Of a stretch of DNA of 8,925 nt, positions 1 to 6,232 are shown piece by piece. Source of the stretch: JBEAOO01 sp041164825 (GTDB lineage: Bacteria; Pseudomonadota; Gammaproteobacteria; Burkholderiales; Burkholderiaceae_C); contig JBEAOO010000140.1 of the NCBI GenBank assembly GCA_041164825.1, positions 1-8,925 of the forward strand, given 5' to 3'. Every line of letters begins with the position of its first letter. Within the stretch, counting starts at the first letter, position 1. The notes under the pieces are model-generated. The model worked only from the letters and a program-made list of their open reading frames with translations, was not told the DNA's origin and ran no database searches. The translations under genes were made by a program, and so were the position numbers.

Positions 1-271
1 CCCCGACGCCGCCTTGGCCGCCGCCGTGCGCACGCTGCAAACCGACCACGGCTGGATCGAGGAAGACTGGTTGATCTTGGCGCCGCAATTGCGCGCGCTG
101 GCCGCTGGTCACCACGACTTCGAGCCTGCCGAGTTCTTGCATGCGGCCGAGATCTACATCGCGCTGATGACCTCGCACATGGCGCTGGAAGAATCGCTGG
201 TCTACCCCGAGGCCAAGGCCCACGCAGCGCGACACCAACAAGGCCGTGCCCGCCGCCTCGCCGCCGCCTGA
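1..271 (+). CDS. Hemerythrin (HHE) domain protein, 3' end only
   Basis: An open frame enters from the left edge (frame 2; first complete codons read P-D-A-A-L-A) and stops at TGA 269-271, so only about the last 89 residues are present and the true start lies outside. The visible part has the hemerythrin pattern: a helix with D-H-G-W-I-E-E-D-W, then a second helix with H-M-A-L-E-E-S-L-V-Y-P. The H...EE..(F/Y)P arrangement supplies ligands of the non-haem di-iron site in HHE proteins. Family members bind oxygen or sense or repair oxidative and nitrosative damage in the cytoplasm; which role applies here cannot be told. The tail after the last helix is short, Ala/Arg-rich and probably disordered. 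It converges on the Lrp-type gene with only 15 bp between the two stop codons and no evident terminator. A TTG near position 14 should not be taken as the start, because the frame is open to the edge. Confidence 0.75.
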   Translation, partial: PDAALAAAVRTLQTDHGWIEEDWLILAPQLRALAAGHHDFEPAEFLHAAEIYIALMTSHMALEESLVYPEAKAHAARHQQGRARRLAAA

Positions 272-286
272 CGCCGGCCCGCGGAC

Positions 287-766
287 CTACACCGCCAAGG
301 CCGTGGTGCGCTTGACGGTGCGCAGCACCAGCAGCGAGTTGGAGCGCGCCACGCCGGGCAGGCGCATCAGCACCTCGGTGTGGAAGCGCTCCAGGTCCTC
401 GGCGTCTTGGTAGGCGAAGCGGATCATGTAGTCGTTGGAGCCCGCCACGTAATAGCAGTCGAGGATGTCGGGCTGGTCGCGCACGGCTTGCTCGAAAGCT
501 TCGAGCTGCGGCGTGTTCATGGTCTCCAGGTTGATGATGGTGAAGCTCACGCCGTGTTTGCCCACCGCGCGCGGGTTGAGCAGCGCCACGTACTGGGCGA
601 TCACGCCCGCGTCCTCCAACTCCTTCACCCGGCGCAAGCAGGCCGAGGGCGAGAGGTGCACGCGCTGCGCCAGCTCCACGTTCGAGAGCCGGCCATCCTG
701 CTGCAGCTCGTTCAAAATCAGCCGGTCAATCGCATCAAGTTCAACTTTTTTTGGCTTCGGAGACAT
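287..766 (-). CDS. Lrp/AsnC-family transcriptional regulator
   Basis: The product is 159 residues, the usual length for a single Lrp/AsnC protein. It has an N-terminal helix-turn-helix (about residues 10-60, with L-S-N-V-E-L-A-Q-R-V and the recognition helix L-S-P-S-A-C-L-R-R-V) and a C-terminal RAM ligand-sensing domain (about 75-150, with the typical A-G-S-N-D-Y-M-I-R-F stretch). These proteins form dimers or octamers that wrap DNA and respond to amino acids or related metabolites. The ATG at 764-766 was chosen because the protein then begins just before the conserved E-L-D-A-I-D-R-L-I-L-N-E-L segment. The same frame stays open upstream to 907, but those residues look nothing like the family. 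The ribosome site is weak (GCAGAAA just before ATG). It is transcribed divergently from the transaminase/polyamine cluster, the classic layout for an Lrp-type regulator controlling its neighbours. The effector is unknown; beta-alanine, GABA, putrescine or alanine are guesses. Confidence 0.93.
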   Translation of the reverse strand: MSPKPKKVELDAIDRLILNELQQDGRLSNVELAQRVHLSPSACLRRVKELEDAGVIAQYVALLNPRAVGKHGVSFTIINLETMNTPQLEAFEQAVRDQPDILDCYYVAGSNDYMIRFAYQDAEDLERFHTEVLMRLPGVARSNSLLVLRTVKRTTALAV

Positions 767-932
767 TTTCTGCGGTACGGCGGTGGGTTCTTCGCATGAT
801 ATTGCAGCGACGTGGGTTCGCCCTCCCCCCGTGAGCAAGCACATTGCGCGCCCTTCGGCATAGACTGGCCACGAGCCACCGCTGCCATGGCGGTGACACC
901 CAATCACAGACCCCCTGCGGAGCCCCGGATCG
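767..932. promoter_or_regulatory. Divergent intergenic control region
   Basis: These 166 bp separate the regulator from the transaminase and should carry both promoters. No strong sigma-70 promoter is visible. The best minus-strand -10 is TATCAT (801 to 796), about 30 bp before the regulator start, with no recognisable -35. On the plus strand a weak TAGACT (861-866) is the best -10 and also lacks a good -35, as expected for an activator-dependent promoter. The locally AT-richer stretch GCATGATATTGC (794-805) has outer GCA/TGC symmetry and is a possible Lrp contact. A dyad further right is listed separately. Confidence 0.4.
877..895. promoter_or_regulatory. Inverted repeat CACCGC-N7-GCGGTG ahead of transaminase
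   Basis: Perfect 6-bp arms CACCGC (877-882) and GCGGTG (890-895) are separated by 7 bases. The perfect 8-bp palindrome GCCATGGC (884-891) lies off-centre inside the same stretch. It ends 37 bp before the transaminase ATG. It could be an operator for the divergent Lrp-type regulator or a leader hairpin; arms this short can occur by chance in GC-rich DNA. Confidence 0.3.
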
Positions 933-2243
933 ATGAACGCCCCTGCCCTTGACGCCTACTGGATGCCGTTCACGGCCAACCGCCAGTTCAAACAAGCGCC
1001 CCGCATGCTGGCGCGCGCCGAGGGCATGCACTACTGGACGCCAGAAGGCCGGCAGATCCTGGACGCCGCCGCTGGCCTGTGGTGCGTTAACGCCGGCCAC
1101 ACCCGCCCGCGCATCGTCGAGGCCATCCAGCGCCAAGCCGCCGAGCTCGACTTCGCGCCCTCGTTCCAGATGGGCCACCCGCAGGCCTTTGAGCTGGCCG
1201 AGCGCTTGGTGGCGCTGACGCCGCCGGGGCTCAACAAGGTTTTTTACACCAACTCAGGCTCCGAGTCGGTCGACACCGCATTGAAGATGGCGCTGGCCTA
1301 CCACCGCGTGCGCGGCGATGGCACGCGCACCCGGCTGATCGGCCGCGAGCGCGGTTACCACGGCGTCAACTTCGGCGGCATCTCGGTGGGCGGCATCGTC
1401 ACCAACCGCAAGATGTTTGGCCCCATGCTGGGCGGCGTCGATCACATCCGCCACACGCACGACCTGGCGCGCAATGCGTTTTCCAAAGGCCTGCCGGAGT
1501 TTGGCGCCGAGCTGGCCGACGACCTGGAGCGCCTGGTCACACTGCACGATGCATCCACCATCGCCGCCGTGATCGTTGAGCCCGTGGCCGGCTCCACCGG
1601 CGTGCTGGTGCCGCCGCAAAACTACCTCAAGCGCCTGCGCGACATCTGCGACAAGCACGGCATTCTGCTGATTTTTGACGAGGTCATCACCGGCTTCGGC
1701 CGCACCGGCTCAGCCTTTGCCGCACAGACCTTCGGCGTCACGCCCGACCTGATGACCGTGGCCAAAGGCCTCACCAACGGCTGCGTGCCCATGGGCGCAG
1801 TGATCGCCAGCCAGCGCATCCACGATGCCTTCATGACGGGGCCGGAGCACCAGATCGAGTTCTTCCACGGCTACACCTACTCGGCCCACCCGCTGGCCTG
1901 CGCCGCCGCACTCGGCACACTCGACACCTATGCCGAAGAAGGGCTGCTGACCCGCGCGGCCCAAGTGGCGCCCACGTTTGAGGCCGCCATCCACTCGCTG
2001 CGCGATGCCCCCAACGTGATCGATGTGCGCAACCTGGGCCTGATCGGCGGCATCGAGTTGGCGCCGATTCCGGGTGAGCCGGGCAAGCGCGCCTTCAGCG
2101 TTTTCCTCGACTGCTTCGAGAAGGGCTTGCTGATCCGCACCACGGGCGACACGATTGCGCTGTCGCCGCCGCTGATCATCGAAGACCAGCACATCGCCCA
2201 GATCGTCGACACCCTGCGCGGCGCCATCACCCGCGCCGCCTGA
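933..2243 (+). CDS. bauA: Omega-amino acid (beta-alanine):pyruvate transaminase
   Basis: A 436-residue class III PLP aminotransferase, close to the usual 440-450. Visible family marks are the opening D-A-Y-W-M-P-F-T-A-N-R, the phosphate-binding T-N-S-G-S-E-S (106-112), Y-H-G (142-144), F-D-E-V-I-T-G-F-G-R-T-G (248-259, with Asp249 facing the pyridine nitrogen) and V-A-K-G-L-T-N-G, where Lys278 should form the internal aldimine. H-G-Y-T-Y-S-A-H-P (312-320) also fits. From memory it closely follows Pseudomonas omega-amino acid:pyruvate transaminase (BauA/OapT). Arg402 in L-L-I-R-T-T-G-D-T aligns with the Arg that holds the pyruvate carboxylate there. The expected reaction is beta-alanine + pyruvate to malonate semialdehyde + alanine; GABA or other omega-amines are possible substrates. 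GGAG at 919-922 lies 10 nt before the ATG. It is first in the + strand array, 25 bp before the hydrolase, so the two are probably co-transcribed. The exact substrate is inferred. Confidence 0.9.
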   Translation: MNAPALDAYWMPFTANRQFKQAPRMLARAEGMHYWTPEGRQILDAAAGLWCVNAGHTRPRIVEAIQRQAAELDFAPSFQMGHPQAFELAERLVALTPPGLNKVFYTNSGSESVDTALKMALAYHRVRGDGTRTRLIGRERGYHGVNFGGISVGGIVTNRKMFGPMLGGVDHIRHTHDLARNAFSKGLPEFGAELADDLERLVTLHDASTIAAVIVEPVAGSTGVLVPPQNYLKRLRDICDKHGILLIFDEVITGFGRTGSAFAAQTFGVTPDLMTVAKGLTNGCVPMGAVIASQRIHDAFMTGPEHQIEFFHGYTYSAHPLACAAALGTLDTYAEEGLLTRAAQVAPTFEAAIHSLRDAPNVIDVRNLGLIGGIELAPIPGEPGKRAFSVFLDCFEKGLLIRTTGDTIALSPPLIIEDQHIAQIVDTLRGAITRAA

Positions 2244-2268
2244 GCTTCTCACCACGCACCGCCTGCCT

Positions 2269-3081
2269 ATGAGCGTCTCCGCAGATCGCCTCCCCCGCCG
2301 CCAGCCCGTGGTGCTGGTGCCCGCTTGCAACCGCATGTCGGGCGAACATCCCTTCCACATGGCTGGGCAAAAGTATGTGGATGCCGTGCGTCTGGCCGGC
2401 TGCTTGCCGCTGGTGGTGCCCGCTGCCCACATCGATGAGGTGGCTCACCTGCTGAGCTTGGCCGATGGCGTGCTGCTCACCGGCTCGGCCTCCAATGTGC
2501 ACCCCAGCCGCTTCGGTGAACCGGTGCTCAACCCCGCGCTGCCGCTCGACCCGGTGCGCGACGATTGGACGCTGGCGCTGATCCCCAAAGCCTTGGCCCA
2601 GGGCGTGCCACTGTTCGGCATCTGCCGCGGTTTTCAAGAAGTCAATGTGGCGCTGGGCGGCAGCCTGCACCAAGCCGTGCAAACCGTGCCCGGCCACTTT
2701 GACCACCGTGGCGCCGAAGGCCGCGAGGGCGCGAGTGCCGAAGAGTTGTACGCGCCGGCCCACCCCGTGCAACTGCTGGCGGGTGGTCTGCTCGCCGAGC
2801 TGTTGGGCCCGGACGATGTGGTCGTCAATTCTGTGCACGGCCAAGGCGTGAACCGCCTGGCGCCCAGCCTGCGCGCCGAAGCCTTTGCCGCTGACGGCTT
2901 GGTCGAGGCCTTCACCCAACCCAGCGCCCCCGCCTTCAACCTGTGCGTGCAATGGCACCCGGAATGGCAGGCTGCGGGCAACCCCGTGTCGCTGGCCCTG
3001 TTCCGTGCGTTTGGCCGGGCCTGCGAGTTGCATGCAGGTCGGCGTCTGACACCTGAGACGGCACCCGAGCCGGACCACTAG
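2269..3081 (+). CDS. puuD: Gamma-glutamyl-GABA hydrolase-like class I amidotransferase (PuuD/SpuA type)
   Basis: A 270-residue peptidase C26 / class I glutamine amidotransferase-fold protein. The nucleophile elbow is F-G-I-C-R-G-F-Q-E with Cys119, and the catalytic His and Glu are in Q-W-H-P-E-W (His230, Glu232), so the triad is complete. G-V-L-L-T-G-S-A-S-N-V-H-P (67-79) matches the PuuD-type substrate loop, where the family usually has L-T-G-G. No synthetase domain is fused, which fits a free-standing hydrolase. PuuD releases GABA from gamma-glutamyl-GABA in the cytoplasm, the last step of the glutamylated putrescine pathway; Pseudomonas SpuA is its counterpart. No clear Shine-Dalgarno precedes ATG 2269, so translation may depend on coupling to the transaminase that ends 25 bp upstream. 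It is followed by the matching gamma-glutamyl ligase gene, which supports the assignment. The C-terminal tail (about 256-270) is short and polar. Confidence 0.9.
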   Translation: MSVSADRLPRRQPVVLVPACNRMSGEHPFHMAGQKYVDAVRLAGCLPLVVPAAHIDEVAHLLSLADGVLLTGSASNVHPSRFGEPVLNPALPLDPVRDDWTLALIPKALAQGVPLFGICRGFQEVNVALGGSLHQAVQTVPGHFDHRGAEGREGASAEELYAPAHPVQLLAGGLLAELLGPDDVVVNSVHGQGVNRLAPSLRAEAFAADGLVEAFTQPSAPAFNLCVQWHPEWQAAGNPVSLALFRAFGRACELHAGRRLTPETAPEPDH

Positions 3082-3111
3082 GGCCGCGCCTGATGCGCGT
3101 TGCCCGACGGC

Positions 3112-3178
3112 GGGTGTCAGATGCTGTGTCAACCACACGCCCAGACACCCACCCGACCCGCCTGCACCCACTGCAGGC
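3112..3178 (+). promoter_or_regulatory. Two tandem stem-loops in the leader of the glutamine synthetase-like gene
   Basis: The 116-bp gap after the hydrolase holds two successive inverted repeats. The first is nested: outer arms GGGTGTC (3112-3118) and GACACCC (3144-3150), inner arms GTGT (3126-3129) and ACAC (3135-3138). The second is GCCTGCA (3160-3166), loop CCCAC, TGCAGGC (3172-3178), a perfect 7-bp stem ending 19 nt before the ATG. No T-tract follows either, so they do not look like standard terminators. They could be mRNA processing or stability elements, a translational control leader, or protein sites. No known riboswitch class is recognised. Confidence 0.45.
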
Positions 3179-3197
3179 CCCGAACCCCAGGTGCACC

Positions 3198-4565
3198 ATG
3201 CAAGACAAATCCAAATTCACCTTCGCCGAGCTCGAACAGTGGCTCAATGAAAACCGCGTCACCGAGATCGAGTGCCTCGTGCCCGACCTGACCGGCGTGG
3301 CCCGCGGAAAAATTTTGCCGCGCGCCAAGTTCACCGAAGACCGCGGCATGCGCCTGCCCGAGGCCGTGGTGGCCATGGGCGTGACGGGCGTGTTCCCCGA
3401 AGAAGGCCCGTACTTCGACGTCATCACCCCCACCGACCGCGACATGCACCTGCGCCCCGACCCGGCCACGGTGCGCATCGTGCCCTGGGCCACCGACCCG
3501 ACGGCGCAGGTGGTGCACGACTGTTTTGACAAGGACGGCAAGCTGATCCCGTTCGCGCCGCGCTCGGTGCTGCGCCGGGTGTGCGACTTGTTTGCCGCCG
3601 AGGGCTGGGACCCGGTGGTCGCACCCGAGTTGGAGTTTTATTTGGTGGCGCGCAACACCGACCCGGACATGCCGCTGAAGCCGCCGATTGGCCGCAGCGG
3701 CCGCAGCGAAACCTCGCGCCAGGCGTACTCGATCGACGCGGTGAACGAGTTCGACCCGCTGTTCGAGGACGTCTACGCCTACTGCGAAAAGATGGAGCTG
3801 AACGTGGACACGCTGATCCACGAAATCGGCGCCGGGCAGATGGAAATCAACTTCTTCCACGCCCACCCGCTGGGCCTGGCCGACGAGGTGTTTTTCTTCA
3901 AGCGCACGGTGCGCGAGGCGGCGCTGCGCCACGACATGTACGCCACCTTCATGGCCAAGCCGATTGCCGGCGAGCCGGGCAGCGCCATGCACATCCACCA
4001 AAGCTTGGTGAGCAAGGCCACGGGCAAAAACATCTTCAGCAACCCGGACGGCACGGCGAGCAAGGAGTTTTATTGGTACATCGGCGGGCTGCAGAAATAC
4101 ATCCCGGCAGCGATGGCCTTGTTTGCCCCGTATGTGAACAGCTACCGCCGCTTGGCGCGCTTCACCGCCGCGCCCATCAACATCCAGTGGGGCACCGACA
4201 ACCGCACCGTGGGCATCCGCTCGCCCGTGGCCACGCCGGCCGCACGCCGCATTGAGAACCGCGTGATCGGCGCCGATGCCAACCCCTATGTGGCGCTGGC
4301 CGCAACTCTGGCTTGCGGCTACTTGGGCATCAAGAACCAGATCGAACCCGCGCCCGAGTGCAAGGGCGATGCCTACTTGGGCGACTACCAGTTGCCGCGC
4401 AGTTTGGGCGAGGCACTGGAGTTGCTGCGCAACGAAAAAGACCTGGCCGAGGTGCTGGGCCAGTCCTTCGTCACCGTCTACACCGAGGTGAAAGAGACCG
4501 AGTACGCCGAGTTCATGAAGGTGATTTCGCCTTGGGAGCGGGAGCACTTGCTGCTGCACGTTTGA
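3198..4565 (+). CDS. puuA: Gamma-glutamylputrescine synthetase-like glutamine synthetase family protein
   Basis: A 455-residue glutamine synthetase-fold protein of PuuA/SpuB type. The N-terminal beta-Grasp part spans about 1-110 (with V-P-D-L-T-G-V-A-R-G-K). The catalytic part carries P-E-L-E-F-Y-L (metal ligands around Glu144 and Glu146), H-E-I-G-A-G-Q-M-E-I-N-F (208-219, Glu209 and Glu216), S-A-M-H-I-H-Q-S (262-269), N-R-T-V-G-I-R-S-P (335-343) and R-I-E-N-R-V-I-G-A-D-A-N-P-Y (350-363). The adenylylation tyrosine loop of housekeeping GlnA is not apparent, as expected for this subfamily. PuuA joins glutamate to putrescine with ATP, giving gamma-glutamylputrescine in the cytoplasm. The ATG at 3198 was chosen because family homology begins there and AGG (3189-3191) lies 6 nt upstream. 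An in-frame ATG at 3093 would add a 35-residue Arg/Pro/Thr-rich stretch unlike the family. It sits directly after the hydrolase acting at the other end of the same pathway. Another glutamyl-amine ligase (mono- or polyamine) remains possible. Confidence 0.92.
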   Translation: MQDKSKFTFAELEQWLNENRVTEIECLVPDLTGVARGKILPRAKFTEDRGMRLPEAVVAMGVTGVFPEEGPYFDVITPTDRDMHLRPDPATVRIVPWATDPTAQVVHDCFDKDGKLIPFAPRSVLRRVCDLFAAEGWDPVVAPELEFYLVARNTDPDMPLKPPIGRSGRSETSRQAYSIDAVNEFDPLFEDVYAYCEKMELNVDTLIHEIGAGQMEINFFHAHPLGLADEVFFFKRTVREAALRHDMYATFMAKPIAGEPGSAMHIHQSLVSKATGKNIFSNPDGTASKEFYWYIGGLQKYIPAAMALFAPYVNSYRRLARFTAAPINIQWGTDNRTVGIRSPVATPAARRIENRVIGADANPYVALAATLACGYLGIKNQIEPAPECKGDAYLGDYQLPRSLGEALELLRNEKDLAEVLGQSFVTVYTEVKETEYAEFMKVISPWEREHLLLHV

Positions 4566-4680
4566 CCCCCCCGAGTCGCCTGGCGGCGCTCAGTTGGGCC
4601 CACCCCTGAGTCGCCTGCGGCGCCTTCCCCTCAAGGGGACAACGCCCTTGGGCCGGCGGAGCCGGACCCTTGGCGTTCTG
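4566..4680. repeat. Comamonadaceae-type extragenic palindromic repeat
   Basis: This stretch after the ligase stop has the look of the GC-rich extragenic repeats common between genes in Comamonadaceae (recognised from memory). GAGTCGCCTG occurs twice (4573-4582 and 4608-4617), each followed by GCGGCGC-like sequence, so the unit is partly duplicated. TCCCC-TCAA-GGGGA (4626-4639) is a perfect small hairpin. A larger interrupted stem spans 4641-4677: AACGCC with GGCGTT outside, GGG with CCC in the middle, and CCGGC-GGA-GCCGG (4653-4665) at the tip. It is non-coding. Likely roles are transcription attenuation, RNA end protection or nucleoid protein binding; none is shown. Confidence 0.6.
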
Positions 4681-4693
4681 CTTGATCCGCGGA

Positions 4694-4729
4694 GGGCGGT
4701 GCGCTGTTGCGCGGCCCTTCTTTGCTTGT
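4694..4729 (+). terminator. Possible intrinsic terminator between the ligase and spuC
   Basis: Arms GGGC (4694-4697) and GCCC (4714-4717) enclose GCGC-TGTT-GCGC (4701-4712), giving an interrupted 8-bp GC stem. A T-rich run, TTCTTTGCTTGT (4718-4729), follows directly. The stem has an asymmetric internal loop and the T-run is broken, so termination would be partial at best. It could end the ligase transcript, or act as an attenuator if the spuC promoter lies upstream. Confidence 0.35.
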
Positions 4730-4740
4730 CCGAGATTGGT

Positions 4741-4766
4741 GGTTTGAGCGCGGCGTCGCTCAAGCC
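4741..4766. promoter_or_regulatory. Inverted repeat in the spuC leader
   Basis: GGTTTGAGCG (4741-4750), spacer CGGCGT, CGCTCAAGCC (4757-4766): 10-bp arms with one T:G mismatch, including a perfect 7-bp core TTGAGCG/CGCTCAA. It ends 9 bp before the spuC ribosome site GGAGA (4776-4780). No T-tract follows. The position suits either a repressor/activator operator or an RNA hairpin modulating initiation. I do not recognise the protein that would bind it. Confidence 0.45.
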
Positions 4767-4775
4767 GCATCATTT

Positions 4776-4780
4776 GGAGA
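4776..4780 (+). promoter_or_regulatory. Ribosome binding site of spuC
   Basis: GGAGA with a 7-nt spacer to ATG 4788. It is the best Shine-Dalgarno in the array and it decides the start against the upstream in-frame codons. Confidence 0.75.
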
Positions 4781-4787
4781 GTTCTTC

Positions 4788-6161
4788 ATGACCCGCACGA
4801 CTTCTGAATGGCAGGCCGCGGACGCGGCGCATTTTCTGCACCCGTTCACCGATTTCAAATCCCTGGCCGCCAAGGGCAGCCGGGTGATTGAGCGGGCGGA
4901 CAACATCTATTTGTGGGACACCGAGGGTCACAAGATCCTCGATGCGATGTCGGGGCTGTGGTGTGTGAACGTGGGCTACGGCCAGCCAGAACTGGTGGAT
5001 GCGGCCACGAAGCAGATGCAGAAGCTGGCCTTCTACAACAGCTTTTTCCAGACCACCACACCGCCCGCCATTGAGCTGGCCGAGCTGCTGGCCGAGGTGA
5101 CACCCCCGCAGTTCCAGCACGTGTTCTTCTCGGGCTCGGGCTCGGAGGGCAACGACACCGTGGTGCGCATGGTGCGCCGCTACTGGGACCTGCTGGGCCA
5201 GCCCGAGCGCAAGGTCATCATCAGCCGCCACAACGCGTACCACGGCTCCACCATGGCGGGCGCATCGCTCGGCGGCATGAGCGGCATGCACGCCCAGGGT
5301 GGGCTGCCGATTCCCGACATCACGCACATCGAGCAGCCCTTCTGGTTTGAGCTCGGTGCGGGCCAAACGCGCGATGAGTTTGGCATCACCGCTGCGCGCT
5401 GGCTGGAAGACAAGATCTTGGCCCTGGGCGCCCACCGCGTGGCAGCGTTCATCGGCGAGCCGGTGCAGGGCGCTGGCGGCGTGATCGTGCCGCCAGCCAC
5501 CTACTGGCCCGAGATCCAGCGCATCTGCGACAAGTACGGCATCTTGCTGGTGAGCGATGAGGTCATCACCGGTTTTGGCCGCACCGGCCAGTGGTTTGGT
5601 TGCGAGACCATGGGCTTCAAGCCCGACCTGATGACCTTTGCCAAGGGCGTCACCAGCGGCTATGTGCCCCTGGGCGGCGTGATGGTGGGCGACCGCATGG
5701 CCAAGGTGCTGATCGAGCAAGGTGGCGAGTTCAACCACGGCTACACCTACTCCGGCCACCCGGTGGCGTGTGCGGTGGCGCTGGCCAACATCCGGCTGAT
5801 TCAGAGCGAAGGCCTGGTGGAGCGCGTGCGCAACGACGTGGGCCCGTATCTGGCCGAGCGCTTTGCCGAGCTGGGCGAGCACCCGCTGGTGGGCGAGGCA
5901 CAAACCTGCGGGCTGATGGGCGCGCTGCAACTGGTGAAAGACAAAGCCAGCCGGCTGGTGTTTGATGCGGCGCTGGAAGTGGGCATGCTGTGCCGCGGCC
6001 ACTGCTTTGGCAACGGCGTGATCATGCGCGCCGTGGGCGACCGCATGATCATTGCGCCGCCGCTGGTGATGACGCGCGCACAGATCGATGAGATGGTGAC
6101 GCTGATCCGCCGCTGCCTCGACCTCACGCTGGCCGACGTGACCTCGCGCGGCTGGCGCTGA
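4788..6161 (+). CDS. spuC: Putrescine:pyruvate transaminase (SpuC type)
   Basis: A 457-residue class III PLP aminotransferase matching, from memory, Pseudomonas SpuC nearly end to end, including L-H-P-F-T-D-F-K near the start, L-D-A-M-S-G-L-W-C-V-N-V-G-Y-G (51-65) and G-V-I-M-R-A-V-G-D near the end. Cofactor marks are S-G-S-G-S-E (115-120), Y-H-G (151-153), S-D-E-V-I-T-G-F-G-R-T-G (256-267, Asp257) and F-A-K-G-V-T-S-G with Lys286 as the Schiff-base lysine. The reaction is putrescine + pyruvate to 4-aminobutanal + alanine in the cytoplasm; cadaverine and related diamines are often accepted. ATG 4788 is fixed by GGAGA 7 nt upstream. The open frame extends back to 4707, but those 27 residues cover the leader inverted repeat and lack homology. 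It follows the repeat and terminator-like hairpin, so it may have its own promoter. The aldehyde dehydrogenase 71 bp downstream would oxidise its product. Confidence 0.94.
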   Translation: MTRTTSEWQAADAAHFLHPFTDFKSLAAKGSRVIERADNIYLWDTEGHKILDAMSGLWCVNVGYGQPELVDAATKQMQKLAFYNSFFQTTTPPAIELAELLAEVTPPQFQHVFFSGSGSEGNDTVVRMVRRYWDLLGQPERKVIISRHNAYHGSTMAGASLGGMSGMHAQGGLPIPDITHIEQPFWFELGAGQTRDEFGITAARWLEDKILALGAHRVAAFIGEPVQGAGGVIVPPATYWPEIQRICDKYGILLVSDEVITGFGRTGQWFGCETMGFKPDLMTFAKGVTSGYVPLGGVMVGDRMAKVLIEQGGEFNHGYTYSGHPVACAVALANIRLIQSEGLVERVRNDVGPYLAERFAELGEHPLVGEAQTCGLMGALQLVKDKASRLVFDAALEVGMLCRGHCFGNGVIMRAVGDRMIIAPPLVMTRAQIDEMVTLIRRCLDLTLADVTSRGWR

Positions 6162-6175
6162 GCCCATCGCTGGAT

Positions 6176-6207
6176 GCGGGGTGGCGGCCTGCCGCACCCT
6201 GCCCCGC
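6176..6207 (+). other. GC-rich stem-loop between spuC and the aldehyde dehydrogenase
   Basis: The 71-bp gap contains outer arms GCGGGG (6176-6181) and CCCCGC (6202-6207). An alternative inner hairpin pairs GGGTG with CACCC and CGG with CCG around loop CCTG (6179-6199, one bulged G). No T-tract follows, so co-transcription through it is likely. It may be an mRNA stability or differential-expression element. Confidence 0.35.
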
Positions 6208-6232
6208 CCCTCTTTGACAAAGGCAGACCGCC

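Noticed and set aside
767..907. Longer start for the Lrp-type regulator at 907
   Set aside because: It would consume most of the divergent promoter region and add 47 residues unlike any Lrp N-terminus.
2227..3171. Antisense open frame opposite the PuuD-type hydrolase
   Set aside because: The hydrolase has a full Cys-His-Glu triad on the + strand; the antisense product shows no motif.
3093..3197. N-terminal extension of the glutamine synthetase-like protein from ATG 3093
   Set aside because: The 35 added residues are Arg/Thr/Pro-rich, overlap the two leader hairpins and lie before the point where family homology begins.
3129..4559. Long antisense open frame (about 476 codons) opposite the glutamine synthetase-like gene
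   Set aside because: Same reason: the opposite strand has clear catalytic motifs throughout, while this reading has low-complexity composition and no recognisable fold.
4671..4684. Possible sigma-54 (-24/-12) promoter in TGGCGTTCTGCTTG
   Set aside because: The GG and GC elements are about three bases too close together for sigma-54 recognition.
4707..4787. Earlier start for spuC at 4707
   Set aside because: It covers the leader inverted repeat and ribosome site; GGAGA at 4776 points clearly to ATG 4788.
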